Positions 8,569 to 18,214 of a DNA stretch of 64,000 bases are shown piece after piece. This stretch comes from Gammaproteobacteria bacterium (GTDB lineage: Bacteria; Pseudomonadota; Gammaproteobacteria; Steroidobacterales; Steroidobacteraceae): NCBI GenBank assembly GCA_003164785.1, contig PLUE01000024.1:1-64000 (forward strand). Reading direction: 5' to 3'. A program made the position numbers and the translations under genes. A model generated the notes under the pieces. It was not told the DNA's origin. It was given only the letters and a program-made list of their open reading frames with translations, and did not search any database. Within the stretch, counting starts at the first letter, position 1, and each line of letters begins with the position of its first letter.

Positions 8569-10179
8569 ATGAGCGGTCCGAAACCCGTCTTCAGCCAAGC
8601 GCTCAGAGAATCCACGATCGCCCTTCCGGTTGACGCTACCACCGTCAACGCCGTCCGACATCGCGTCGGCTTGCGAGCCTGGCTGCTCACCGCGGCCCTG
8701 TTCCTGGTCCCCATGGTCACCTACTGGCCGGCGACCTTCCATGAGTTCGGTCTGCGGGACGATTATTCGAACCTGCGCGAAGCGCACGAGGACCCGGCGG
8801 TCATTCTCAAGTTTTGCGCTTCCACGGCTCGCCCGATCTACGGATGGCTGCTGCAGGCGACGTACGGTCAGACCACCACGGTTCACAGCTTGCAATGGAT
8901 GCGGTTTCTCTCCTCGCTGTTTCTCGGCGCGATCTCGTTGGTGATGTTTCGGGGGTTGCGCTCGCTTGGTTGGTCGTTCAACTCCAGCCTGGGGTTCGCG
9001 ATTCTCGTCACCCTCGTGCCGTCGGCTCAAGTGATCGCGAGTTGGGCGGTCGGATGGCCGTATGCGGCGACCGCGCTGCTGGCGATCGCTGGATTCTTTA
9101 CCGCCGATGGCGCGCTGTCGCTGGGCTTGCAGTCAGGACCGGCCCGGGCCGCCGGCCAATGGATTCTGGCGCTCGTCCTCATGGTCGTGGCGGCGCTCAT
9201 CTACCAGTCGAGCGCATTGTTCTACGTCGTTCCCCTGGCCGGCGCGTTGGTCGCGCAACGACGCAGCTTCGCGCAGGCAATGCGCTGGATGGCAATCCAC
9301 CTGGGCTTGGTGGTCGCGGCCCTGGGGCTCGCCTACTGCACGATGAGCGTCCTCTACGCTGCCGGCGCATTCGTCAAATCGGGCCGGGTCGCCTTCGAAC
9401 ATCATTGGGGCGGGAAGCTGATATGGTTCTTTCAACAAGGCCTGCCCAATGCCCTGAGCCTGTTCGTCCTGAACGATGACAACCACCGCGATCGCGGCTG
9501 GTATCTTGCGTGCGCCGCCGTGGTGGGTCTGTTGTTGCTCGCCGGGGCAGTCGTGGAATGGCGTCGTCACGGCCGGACACGCGGACTGATCTGGACCACG
9601 GGCCTGTGCGTTCTCCCGGTGTTCGCGTTGGGGGTAAGCTTGGCGGCCTCGGAGCGCTACGCCACGTACCGCACGATTCTGGCGATGACCGCGGTGCTTC
9701 TGTGCTTTCTGGTGGCCTCGGTGCGGGCGCTGACCCGGCAGTGGAGCATCGGCAGCCGGTGGCTTGCCGCGACCCTGATCGTGGCCATTGCCAGCTTCGC
9801 GGCCCGGCACCACGCGTATGCCCTGATAGCCGTGCCGCAGGGGAACGAATGGAACCTCATCATGCAGGGCGCGAAGGAGGTGCGTTTCGGTGGTGCGAGC
9901 CGGCCCCGCATTTTCGCCATTGCTCCGATGCCCGGCGATATTTCCACCGCGACCATTTATCACGACGAGTTCGGCTCCCTGTCGTCGAATTCGGAATGGG
10001 TGCCCAAGGAAATGTTCAAGCGCGCCATTCACGATCTGCATCCTGAAATACCCAATATCGATTCACGCTACGATTTCACGGTCGGTTACCAGCTGGGCAC
10101 TTACGTCCTGCCCGTGGGCCAGCATTACGATGTGGTCATCGACATGCGACGACTGCGACCCGTCCATACCGACAATTGA
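8569..10179 (+). CDS. Polytopic membrane protein, GT-C glycosyltransferase-like
   Basis: 536 residues with about 11 membrane segments between residues 35 and 425 and a soluble C-terminal tail of about 110 residues. After TM1 comes FGLRDDYSNLREAHEDP, an acidic first-loop motif of the type that binds the lipid-linked donor in GT-C enzymes such as GtrII. That suggests transfer of a sugar to a surface glycan, but no specific substrate can be named. ATG at 8569 follows AGGA. Followed by the TPR-sulfotransferase gene 95 bases later, possibly the same pathway. Identification as GT-C is inference from one motif and topology. Confidence 0.6.
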   Translation: MSGPKPVFSQALRESTIALPVDATTVNAVRHRVGLRAWLLTAALFLVPMVTYWPATFHEFGLRDDYSNLREAHEDPAVILKFCASTARPIYGWLLQATYGQTTTVHSLQWMRFLSSLFLGAISLVMFRGLRSLGWSFNSSLGFAILVTLVPSAQVIASWAVGWPYAATALLAIAGFFTADGALSLGLQSGPARAAGQWILALVLMVVAALIYQSSALFYVVPLAGALVAQRRSFAQAMRWMAIHLGLVVAALGLAYCTMSVLYAAGAFVKSGRVAFEHHWGGKLIWFFQQGLPNALSLFVLNDDNHRDRGWYLACAAVVGLLLLAGAVVEWRRHGRTRGLIWTTGLCVLPVFALGVSLAASERYATYRTILAMTAVLLCFLVASVRALTRQWSIGSRWLAATLIVAIASFAARHHAYALIAVPQGNEWNLIMQGAKEVRFGGASRPRIFAIAPMPGDISTATIYHDEFGSLSSNSEWVPKEMFKRAIHDLHPEIPNIDSRYDFTVGYQLGTYVLPVGQHYDVVIDMRRLRPVHTDN

Positions 10180-10274
10180 AGCGCAACCGGCGACGCCCGC
10201 GCGGCGGGTAACACTGGCATCGCGACTGGCGGCCGGCGTACAGTAAGGACAATGCCGCCGACAACTTCCACTCC

Positions 10275-12293
10275 ATGACCAGCGCTGCCGAGCCCACCGG
10301 AACGGTGGAAGTCGCGTTGTCGCACGCCCGACGCTTGCTTCAATCCAATCCGGAACTCGCGGCGGTGCAGGCGGCCGAGATCCTCAAGGTGGCGCCGAAT
10401 CATCCCATGGCGATGCTGCTGCTGGGCGTCGCGCAGCGCCTGAGCGGCGATCACGTGACTGCCTTGAAGGTGCTGGCGCCGCTGGCCGCGTCGCAGCCAC
10501 GCTGGGCCCTCGCCTTCTACGAGTTGGCCGTCGCGCAGAGCGATGCCGGTCGGAACGAGGCGGCGCTCGAGTCGTTGCGCCGCGCGGTCTACCTGCGGCC
10601 CGACATGCCCGACGCCTGGCGAACCATCGGCGATCTGTTGACATTCAGCGGGGACGTCGTCGGTGCTGACGCGGCCTACGCCCGTCACATCAAGGCCTCG
10701 ACCCACGATCCTCGATTATTGGCCGCGGCCTCCGCGCTCGTGGATGGGTTGATACCCCAAGCCGAAGGCCTGCTGCGCACCCATTTGAAGCAATACCCCA
10801 CCGACGTGGCAGCGATCCGCATGCTCGCCGAGGTCGCGACGCGGCTCGGGCGCAATTTGGACGCGGAGACGTTGTTGGAGCGCTGCCTGGAGTTGGCGCC
10901 CAGTTTTAGTGCGGCACGTCATCAGTACGTCATCGTGCTGCAGCGTCAGAACAAGGCCGCGGCGGCGTTGCGCCAGATCGATCAGCTCTCTGCGGCCGAT
11001 CCGCGAAACACCATTTATAAAAACCTGCGCGCCGTGATCCTCGGAAAAATCGGCGAATACGCAGAGTCAATCGAGATTTATGCCGACGTGCTGGCGGCCC
11101 ACCCGCACGATGCGAAAATCTGGGTGAGCTATGGTCATGCGCTCGCCACCGCCGGCCGGGAACAGGACAGCATTGCGGCCTATCGGACCAGCATTCGCGA
11201 GTCGCCCGATTTCGGCGAAGCCTATTGGAGCCTCGCGAACCTCAAGACCTTTCGCTTCGATGCCGGCGAAATACAGGCCATTCGAGAGCGCCTGGGCCGC
11301 AAGGACCTGTCGGACGAGGACCGGTTTCACTTCGATTTCGCGCTCGGGAAAGCTCTCGAAGATGCGGGCAACTATGAGGAATCGTTCGAGCACTACTTCG
11401 AGGGTAACCGCCTGAGAAAGGCCACCATCGGATATGAGCCGGAGGAAACCTCGGCGTACGTGCAGCGGTGCAGAAAATTGTTCACGGCGGAGTTCTTCGC
11501 CGAGCGCGCGGATTGGGGCGCGCCGACGCCGGATCCGATTTTCATCCTCGGCATGCCGCGAGCCGGCTCGACCTTGATCGAGCAGATCCTGGCCACGCAC
11601 TCGCAGGTCGAGGGCACGATGGAATTGCCGGACATCCTGATGATTGCCGCGTCGCTGAGCGGCAGACGGCTGCCGAATGTCGAGCCGAAGTACCCGTCGA
11701 TCTTGGGTACGCTGAGCCCACAGGCCTGCCGCGAGCTCGGAGAGCGCTACCTTCAGGACACCCGCATTCAACGCAAGACGTCGAGACCGTTCTATATCGA
11801 CAAAATGCCGCTCAACTTCCTGCATGTCGGCTTGATCCTGCTCGCGCTGCCGAATGCAAAGATCATCGATGCCCGCAGACACCCCATGGCCTGCTGCTTC
11901 TCCGGCTTCAAGCAGCATTTCGCCCAAGGTCACAACTATTCCTTCGCGCTGGAGGACATCGGCCGTTATTACCGGGATTACGTCGAACTGATGGCGCATT
12001 TCGATGGCGCGGTTCCGGGCAGGATTCATCGGGTCTTCTACGAGAACATGATCGGCGACACGGAAGCCGAGGTCCGACGCCTGTTGGCGTACTGCAAATT
12101 GCCGTTCGAGGACGCCTGCCTGCGGTTTTATGAAAACAATCGTCCGGTGAGAACGCCGAGCGCGCAACAGGTGCGACAGCCCATTTATCGCGACGGAATC
12201 GAGCATTGGCGGCATTTCGAGCCCTGGCTGCAGCCGCTCAAGGACGCCCTGGGTTGCGCTCTCGCGACATATCCTGCAACGCCGGGCTTTTAA
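10275..12293 (+). CDS. TPR-repeat sulfotransferase
   Basis: 672 residues. The N-terminal 400 contain tandem TPR-type helix pairs (AxxLLGVAQ, AWRTIGDLL, AxIWVSYGHAL, FGEAYWSLANLK spaced about 34 apart). The C-terminal domain is a sulfotransferase: FILGMPRAGSTLIEQIL (about 420-436) is the 5'-phosphosulfate loop for PAPS, followed by DKMPLNFLHVGLI and a later RRHPMACCFSGFKQ segment that provides the 3'-phosphate site. Similar proteins sulfate glycans, lipids or proteins; the acceptor here is unknown. No signal peptide, so it is cytosolic. It follows the membrane glycosyltransferase-like gene in the same direction. Confidence 0.88.
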   Translation: MTSAAEPTGTVEVALSHARRLLQSNPELAAVQAAEILKVAPNHPMAMLLLGVAQRLSGDHVTALKVLAPLAASQPRWALAFYELAVAQSDAGRNEAALESLRRAVYLRPDMPDAWRTIGDLLTFSGDVVGADAAYARHIKASTHDPRLLAAASALVDGLIPQAEGLLRTHLKQYPTDVAAIRMLAEVATRLGRNLDAETLLERCLELAPSFSAARHQYVIVLQRQNKAAAALRQIDQLSAADPRNTIYKNLRAVILGKIGEYAESIEIYADVLAAHPHDAKIWVSYGHALATAGREQDSIAAYRTSIRESPDFGEAYWSLANLKTFRFDAGEIQAIRERLGRKDLSDEDRFHFDFALGKALEDAGNYEESFEHYFEGNRLRKATIGYEPEETSAYVQRCRKLFTAEFFAERADWGAPTPDPIFILGMPRAGSTLIEQILATHSQVEGTMELPDILMIAASLSGRRLPNVEPKYPSILGTLSPQACRELGERYLQDTRIQRKTSRPFYIDKMPLNFLHVGLILLALPNAKIIDARRHPMACCFSGFKQHFAQGHNYSFALEDIGRYYRDYVELMAHFDGAVPGRIHRVFYENMIGDTEAEVRRLLAYCKLPFEDACLRFYENNRPVRTPSAQQVRQPIYRDGIEHWRHFEPWLQPLKDALGCALATYPATPGF

Positions 12294-12358
12294 AATACGC
12301 CGGACTGTGGGATACAAGTCCACGGGGGGTCGGCGAAGTAAAAAGACGGGGTGAATCG

Positions 12359-14347
12359 ATGACTCGAAGCCGAAAGCGTAAGCTGGCGCGAACGCGCGCC
12401 AAATGGGCGGGCATGCCGCTGGCGTCTGCCCTGCTGGCCAGTTCAGGTCTGGCCTATGCCGCCGACCCCGCCGACACGGGAACACTGGAGGAGGTTCGAG
12501 GGGTATGTGAATATCCCGCTGAACGACAGCATGGCAGTGCGCTTGGTGGGCTACTTCGATCACGAGGGCGGTTACATCAACAATGTGCTCGGCTCGAACA
12601 CCTACGAGCGCGGCGTGCCGGGCACCGCTCCGGGCCCATTCACCGGCCCCGACGTACCCCTGACCGTGAGCAACGCCTCCGTGGCGCAGCAACGCTTCAA
12701 CGATGTCGACACCTACGGCGGACGGGGCGCGCTCAAGATCGATCTGAACGATCACTGGACCATCACGCCCCAGGTGTTGTGGCAGAGCCAGCGGGCGAAT
12801 GGCGATTTTCTGTATGAGCCAGCCAAGGGCTACCTCAATACCTCGGATTTTTTCGAAGGCTTGAACGAAGATAAGTGGTACCAGTCGGCGCTCACCGTCG
12901 AGGGCAAGGTGGCGAACTTCGACATCCTGTACTCGGGCGGCTGGTTCGAGCGCAATGTGCACAACATCGTCGACTACTCGGGCTACACGGTGGGATACGA
13001 TGCGAAATCGCAACTCCCGGGCGCGAGCTATTCGGCGACTCGCTATGCCAATCCTGACGGCTCGGTGACCACGGATCCGACCCAGTTCACGAACAACCAC
13101 GACAAATACACCAAGATGAGCCACGAGTTGCGCATCACCTCGCCCGCCGACTTCCGGCTGCGCGGCACCGCGGGGCTCTTCTACCAACGCCAAAGCGACG
13201 ATATCCGCGCGGCATTCCAGGCGAACAACCTGCCCACCTATTACACCGTGGATGGCTCGCCGGATACCATATACCTTACCCAGCAAACTCGCGTGGATCG
13301 AGATTACGCCGTGTTCACCAACCTGGATTTCGACGTCACCGACAAATTCAAGATCAGCGGCGGCATCCGCAAGTTCTGGGTTGAAAATACGCTCTACGGA
13401 TTTTTCGGCTTCAACGACGACGGGTACAGCAAAAATGGGGAAGCGCTATGCGGAGCGTCCGGTGATCCAGTGAGTGCAGCCACCATCATCCCGAACTATC
13501 TGCCATGCATCAACACCAACAAGAAAGTCGTCGAGGATGGGGAGACCCACAAGATCATCTTGACCTACCAGGTCGATCCCGACCGTATGGTCTATGGCAC
13601 CTACTCCACGGGGTTCCGGCCGGGCGGCAACAATCGTCTCGCGGGAGTGGCATCGTATGGCGCCGATACGCTCACAACTTGGAGGTGGGATGGAAAACGG
13701 CGTGGTTCGATCATCGCCTGCGTTATAACGGCGCGTTGTTTTTCGAGCGCTGGAAAGACGTTCAGCTCGGCGTCGTAGGCCAGTCAGGCATCACCACCAT
13801 CGTCAACGCGGCCAATGCCCAGGTGAAGGGAATCGAATCGGACGTCAGTTGGCTCGTGGTCGAGGATCTGGAGCTCCGCGCATCCGGCAGCTACGTCAAC
13901 GCAAGAACGACCCAGAATTTTTGCGAGCTGAGCCTGCAAACCCAGGTCATTACGCACGATTGCGCCGATCCGACCGCCCCGGCGGGCACTCCGTTACCCG
14001 TCACGCCCCGCTTCAAGCTGAACGGCACGGCGCGCTACAAGTTCAACGTGGCAGACTATGCCAGTTATTTCCAGGGGACCGTGATTCATCAGGCATCGTC
14101 CACCTCGTATCTCAATCTTGCCGAAAACGACGAAACCGGCAACCTGCCGCATTTCACCACGTTCGATTTCGCGCTGGGCACGGGCATGGGCAATTGGCAC
14201 CTTGAAGCCTACATCGAGAACGCCTTCGACAAGGAAGGGCAACTGAGCCGCAACTCCGAATGCGCCTCGGTGAATTGCTACACCAACTACCGCGTGTACC
14301 CGATCAAGCCGCAGAACTTCGGCGTCAAGTTCGGGGAGAAGTTCTAA
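12359..14347 (+). pseudogene. Broken TonB-dependent receptor (plug deleted, frameshifted)
   Basis: The gene starts normally at ATG 12359 with a signal peptide (ends GLAYAA) and the plug start GTLEEV, but at about 12488-12500 it jumps straight to barrel sequence (EGYVNIPLNDSMAVRLVGY) in another frame. The plug and first strands, probably some 180-200 residues, are missing. Barrel sequence runs to about 13675, where a one-base loss (CTCACAACTTGG where CTCACN-AACTTG would be expected) shifts the frame again. The last part ends in KPQNFGVKFGEKF, a normal C-terminal strand. Homology is continuous across both breaks when frames are joined, so this was a full receptor. Without a plug it cannot work even if the second shift were a sequencing error. 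Confidence 0.88.
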
Positions 14348-14359
14348 ACCAGCAGGCGG

Positions 14360-14392
14360 CAGGGCGCATCCCGGACTTCGGGCTGCGCCCTG
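14360..14392. terminator. Strong hairpin between convergent genes
   Basis: Nine-base arms CAGGGCGCA (14360-14368) and TGCGCCCTG (14384-14392) enclose a second stem CCCG/CGGG. The hairpin lies between the end of the receptor pseudogene and the end of the convergent oxidase gene and could serve both strands. Confidence 0.5.
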
Positions 14393-14420
14393 TGTCGAAC
14401 CCACCCTGTCGCGAAGCGGT

Positions 14421-15692
14421 CTACAACCCGAGACGATCGCTGATCCGCCCACGCACGATGGCGGCGCGCACCGCCAGCGGCCACAAGGCGTGCAGAGCGA
14501 TCTCCTTCATGGTCGAGATCGGCATGTCGAAGGGGCTCGTCGGCCTGAGAATTCGATTTGCGAGTTGCGCGCCCATCGTCGTCGCCATCGCGACCCCACG
14601 GCCGTTGTATCCCAAGCAGACCAGCACGCCCGGAGCCGGTTCATGAACATGCGGATATTGATCCCGGGTCATGGCCAGGCGGCCGCCCCAGGCATGTGTC
14701 CATTCGACCCCGCGCAATCCAGGCCAGAGCCGTTGCGCGTAGTCGACGATGTGCGGTATCGCGGCAGGCGAATCGATCTCGCGCATCGGGCCACGGCCGC
14801 CGATCAACAACCGTTGCGACGAGTCGACGCGGTAGTAGACCGTGATGGCGCCGCTTTCGTACAGAACCGACCGCTCCGGCATGATGGCGCGCGACAGTGC
14901 CTCCGACAGTGGTGCGGTCGCGGCGATCGCGCCGAAGAGCGGCACGATGCTCCTGCGCAGGCCGGGCCAAAGTCCGTCGGTGTAGCCGTTGGTCGCCAGA
15001 ACGATGCGATCCGCCGTGATGGTCCCCGTCCGGGTGGCGACGCGCCATTGCGATCCGATTGCCTCGATACCGACGGCGCGCGTGCCGCCGTACACCGAGG
15101 CGCCGGCGAGCCCGGCGGCACGTGCCAGGCCCCGGGCATAGCTCAAGGGATTCAGATCGCCGCCACGTCGGTCGAACATCGCCTGCCGATAGCGGCCGGT
15201 GCCGGTCGCGCGCTCGAGCGCGCCGTCCTGCAGTAGCTCGACCGGCGCATGGCGTCGGCGCCACTGCTCTGCCGACTCGCGCACGTGCGCCGCATGGGCG
15301 TCGGAAATAGCCGCCCGCAGCGTGCCGTTCTGACGTGCATCGCAACGAATGCCGAGACGTTTGATGAGCCCGAACACGAAGTCCGGGGCGCCCCCGGCGA
15401 GCGTGTTCATGCGCCGGCCCAGGTCTTCGCCGAAATCGCGCTCCACGACATCCGGATCGTGCTTCAGGCCCGCATTCACCTGGCCGCCGTTGCGGCCCGA
15501 GGCCCCCCATCCAGGCTGGAAGGCCTCCAGCAAGATGACCCTGGCGCCGTTCTCCGCCAGATGCAGCGCCGTCGACAAACCCGTGAACCCGCCGCCGACG
15601 ACCACCACGTCGGCGCGTGCGTCCCCATCGAGCGGCGGCGCCGGTACGCCGGGCTCGGCGGTTTGGTCGTAAAGATTCGTCATGGCGGTCAT
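14421..15692 (-). CDS. FAD-dependent oxidoreductase, gamma-glutamylputrescine oxidase-like (DAO family)
   Basis: 423 residues. Residues about 27-50 carry the dinucleotide-binding motif VVVVGGGFTGLSTALHLAE, then the DAO-family GWGASGRNGGQVNAG. The C-terminal half has HAWGGRLAMTRDQYPHV and LVCLGYNGRGVAMATTMGA, typical of PuuB-like oxidases of gamma-glutamylputrescine or related amines. No other putrescine-catabolism gene is adjacent; GabT at 56267 would act further down such a pathway. ATG at 15683 is an equally possible start. The substrate assignment is family-level only. Confidence 0.85.
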   Translation of the reverse strand: MTAMTNLYDQTAEPGVPAPPLDGDARADVVVVGGGFTGLSTALHLAENGARVILLEAFQPGWGASGRNGGQVNAGLKHDPDVVERDFGEDLGRRMNTLAGGAPDFVFGLIKRLGIRCDARQNGTLRAAISDAHAAHVRESAEQWRRRHAPVELLQDGALERATGTGRYRQAMFDRRGGDLNPLSYARGLARAAGLAGASVYGGTRAVGIEAIGSQWRVATRTGTITADRIVLATNGYTDGLWPGLRRSIVPLFGAIAATAPLSEALSRAIMPERSVLYESGAITVYYRVDSSQRLLIGGRGPMREIDSPAAIPHIVDYAQRLWPGLRGVEWTHAWGGRLAMTRDQYPHVHEPAPGVLVCLGYNGRGVAMATTMGAQLANRILRPTSPFDMPISTMKEIALHALWPLAVRAAIVRGRISDRLGL

Positions 15693-15830
15693 TGGTCGCT
15701 GGCTTGGCAGACATACACAGCTTGCCAGACCGACGCCGCGAGCGGAATCCGCGCTTCATTTGTCGACCCATGAGCTTTACGGCGCGCGAACGTGTAACTT
15801 TGGCGTTCCAAGTCTAACAGGGGATGAAGT

Positions 15831-16016
15831 ATGGGTTATCAAGGCGGGTTGGGCAGCCTCATCGTTTTGATCGCGGATGTATGGGCGATCGTCAGCATCC
15901 TGCAAAGCGGCGCGGACACGGCCAAGAAAGTCATCTGGACCATCGTGGTATTCCTGCTGCCGGTTCTGGGCTTCATCCTTTGGTACTTTCTCGGCCCCAA
16001 GAGCGGACGGGCCTGA
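15831..16016 (+). CDS. PLDc_N-domain small membrane protein
   Basis: 61 residues with two membrane helices: LIVLIADVWAIVSILQSG (about 8-25) and VIWTIVVFLLPVLGFILWYFLG (about 33-55). This is the short membrane domain also found at the N-terminus of cardiolipin synthases, here free-standing. Function unknown. A purine-rich AGGGGA precedes the ATG. A full cardiolipin synthase lies 2.2 kb downstream in the same direction. Confidence 0.85.
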   Translation: MGYQGGLGSLIVLIADVWAIVSILQSGADTAKKVIWTIVVFLLPVLGFILWYFLGPKSGRA

Positions 16017-16068
16017 TCGCGGACCGGTCGCCCGCGCTTCAGCTGTAGATATATACAGGTCCCGCCTC

Positions 16069-16764
16069 ATGCGCCGAAACCATGAACAACATCAGCTGGC
16101 CGGCGTCGGCTGGTTGCGCGCGAGCGTGCTCGGCGCGAACGACGGCATCGTGTCCACGTCCAGCTTGATTATCGGCGTCGCTGCGGCGCACGCCGACCGG
16201 TCGAGCGTCCTGCTCAGCGGCTTCGCCGGCTTGGTGGCCGGAGCCATGTCGATGGCGACCGGCGAATACGTGTCGGTGCATTCCCAGGCGGACACGGAAG
16301 CGGCTGCACTCGATCAGGAAAGGGAGGAGCTGCAGGACGACTTCGCCGGCGAACATCGGGAACTGACCGATATCTACGTAAATCGCGGCCTCGATGCGAA
16401 ACTGGCGGATCAAGTCGCCGGGCAACTCATGGCGCACGACGCGCTGGCGGCGCACGCGCGTGATGAACTGGGCCTGTCGGCCGAGTCGGGCGCGCGACCG
16501 CTGCAGGCCGCGGCGGCGTCGGCGGCGAGCTTCGCGGCGGGCGCCCTCATCCCGTTGCTGGTGGCCGCCGTGGCGAATCCCACCTACCTGATCGCGTGCA
16601 CGGTGGCCGCGTCGCTGATCTGCCTGCTGTTTCTGGGCGGAATGTCGGCCAAAGTGGGCGGGGCCAATGTCACGACCGGCGCCCTGCGGGTCGCCTGGTG
16701 GAGCGCGGTGGCGATGGGCGTTACCGCCGGCGTCGGCGCCTTGTTCGGAACGGTGACCCGATGA
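16069..16764 (+). CDS. VIT1/CCC1-family transporter
   Basis: 231-residue inner-membrane protein of the VIT family (Fe2+/Mn2+ transport). VLGANDGIVSTSSLIIGVAAA lies near the N-terminus and the GAMSMATGEYVSVHSQADTE segment contains the Met/Glu region lining the metal path. A cytosolic helical hairpin rich in Glu/Asp (about 75-140) is the usual metal-binding domain. The three C-terminal helices follow. Its TGA overlaps the ATG of the next gene (ATGA), so the two are coupled. Confidence 0.92.
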   Translation: MRRNHEQHQLAGVGWLRASVLGANDGIVSTSSLIIGVAAAHADRSSVLLSGFAGLVAGAMSMATGEYVSVHSQADTEAAALDQEREELQDDFAGEHRELTDIYVNRGLDAKLADQVAGQLMAHDALAAHARDELGLSAESGARPLQAAAASAASFAAGALIPLLVAAVANPTYLIACTVAASLICLLFLGGMSAKVGGANVTTGALRVAWWSAVAMGVTAGVGALFGTVTR

Positions 16765-18206
16765 TCGCCACCGCGCTCATGCGCGTGGCGCAGATGGACG
16801 AGGCCGATCGACTGAGCGTCGCAGCCGGCGTCCCCGGCCGGCAACTGATGCACAACGCCGGCAACGCCGTCGTGCGTGAAATCGTGCAACGCTGGCGGGC
16901 GTGCCGCGTCTCGGTCCTCTGTGGTCCCGGCAACAACGGGGGCGATGGCTTCGTCGTGGCCCAAGAATTGGCCGCGGCCGGATGGACCGTGCGGGTCGCA
17001 CTGCTCGGCTCCCGCAGCCGGTTGACCGGCGATGCGAAATATCATGCCGAGCGTTGGAGCGGCGACATCGAAGCGCTGTCGCCACGCAGCGTGGAAGGCG
17101 CGCAATTGGTGGTCGACGCCTTGTTCGGCTCCGGCCTCAGTCGAGCGTTGGGACCCGAGGTCACGGAGACATTGGCGGCGGTGACGGCGCCCCTGATCGC
17201 GATCGACGTGCCGAGCGGTCTCATGGGAGACACCGGCGAATCCTTGGGCGCGGTGAACGCCGCCTGCACCGTCACGTTCGCGCGCAAGAAGCCGGGGCAT
17301 GTGCTGCTGCCCGGGCGCGATCTGTGCGGCGACATCGTGGTCGCCGATATCGGCACGCCCGCCACGGTGCTCGACGCGATCGCGGTCGACACCTGGGAGA
17401 ATGATCCGGAGCTATGGCGTCGAGAGCTGCCCCGGCTCGAGGCCCGCGGCAATAAATACAGCCGTGGCCACGCCCTCGTATGCGGCGGCTATCCCATGAC
17501 CGGCGCCGCGCGCATGGCGGCGCGCGCGGCGGCGCGGGCCGGGGCGGGACTCACCAGCATTGCGGTGCCGGAAATCGCCTTGCCTGTGTACGCTGCGGCA
17601 TTGACCAGCATCATGGTCCAGCCGCTGTCCCGGCCGGAGGATTTCGCGGCGTTGCTGGAGGACTCACGGTACTCCGCATTGCTCATTGGTCCCGGCGCGG
17701 GGGTCAACCTCAAGACGCGGGAACGGGCGCTCGCGATGCTGGCCACACGTCGCGCCGTGGTGCTCGACGCCGACGCGATCACGACCTTCGCCGAACGCCC
17801 GGCGCTGCTCGCCGACTCCATCCAGGGGCCCTGCGTCCTCACACCGCACGAAGGTGAGTTCGCCAGGCTGTTTCCGGGCGGCGGCGACAAGCTCACGCGG
17901 GCGCGGGCGGCGGCGCGCTCGAGCGGCGCCATCATCGTCTTGAAAGGGGCGGACACCGCGATCGTGGCGCCGGACGGTCGCGCGGTCGTCAACAGCAACG
18001 CCCCACCGACGTTGGCGACGGCCGGCTCGGGCGACGTGCTCGGCGGCATGATCCTCGGCCTGTTGGCGCAGGGCATGGATGCGTTTCCCGCCGCCGCCGC
18101 CGCCGTCTGGATGCACGGCGCGGCGGCCGCCGATTTCGGGCCGGGCCTGCTGGCGGAGGATCTTCCCGACCTGCTCCCCGCCGTGCTGCGACGCCTCCAG
18201 CACTGA
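16761..18206 (+). CDS. nnr: Bifunctional NAD(P)H-hydrate epimerase/dehydratase
   Basis: Repairs hydrated NADH/NADPH. 481 residues: N-terminal epimerase (YjeF_N) with LMHNAGNAV and GPGNNGGDGFVVAQELA (about 54-70), linker near 215-230, then an ADP-dependent dehydratase of the ribokinase-like fold with LTPHEGEFARLF, IIVLKGADT and the anion-hole motif TAGSGDVLGGMILG. Full length compared with E. coli YjeF (about 515). The ATG overlaps the VIT gene stop by four bases. The next gene starts nine bases after its stop. Confidence 0.95.
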   Translation: MIATALMRVAQMDEADRLSVAAGVPGRQLMHNAGNAVVREIVQRWRACRVSVLCGPGNNGGDGFVVAQELAAAGWTVRVALLGSRSRLTGDAKYHAERWSGDIEALSPRSVEGAQLVVDALFGSGLSRALGPEVTETLAAVTAPLIAIDVPSGLMGDTGESLGAVNAACTVTFARKKPGHVLLPGRDLCGDIVVADIGTPATVLDAIAVDTWENDPELWRRELPRLEARGNKYSRGHALVCGGYPMTGAARMAARAAARAGAGLTSIAVPEIALPVYAAALTSIMVQPLSRPEDFAALLEDSRYSALLIGPGAGVNLKTRERALAMLATRRAVVLDADAITTFAERPALLADSIQGPCVLTPHEGEFARLFPGGGDKLTRARAAARSSGAIIVLKGADTAIVAPDGRAVVNSNAPPTLATAGSGDVLGGMILGLLAQGMDAFPAAAAAVWMHGAAAADFGPGLLAEDLPDLLPAVLRRLQH

Positions 18207-18214
18207 GTTTCGGA

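Noticed and set aside
11067..13286. Long open frame (about 740 codons) on the minus strand
   Set aside because: It is antisense to the TPR-sulfotransferase and receptor pseudogene, has Arg/His-rich composition and no domain; typical of GC-rich DNA.
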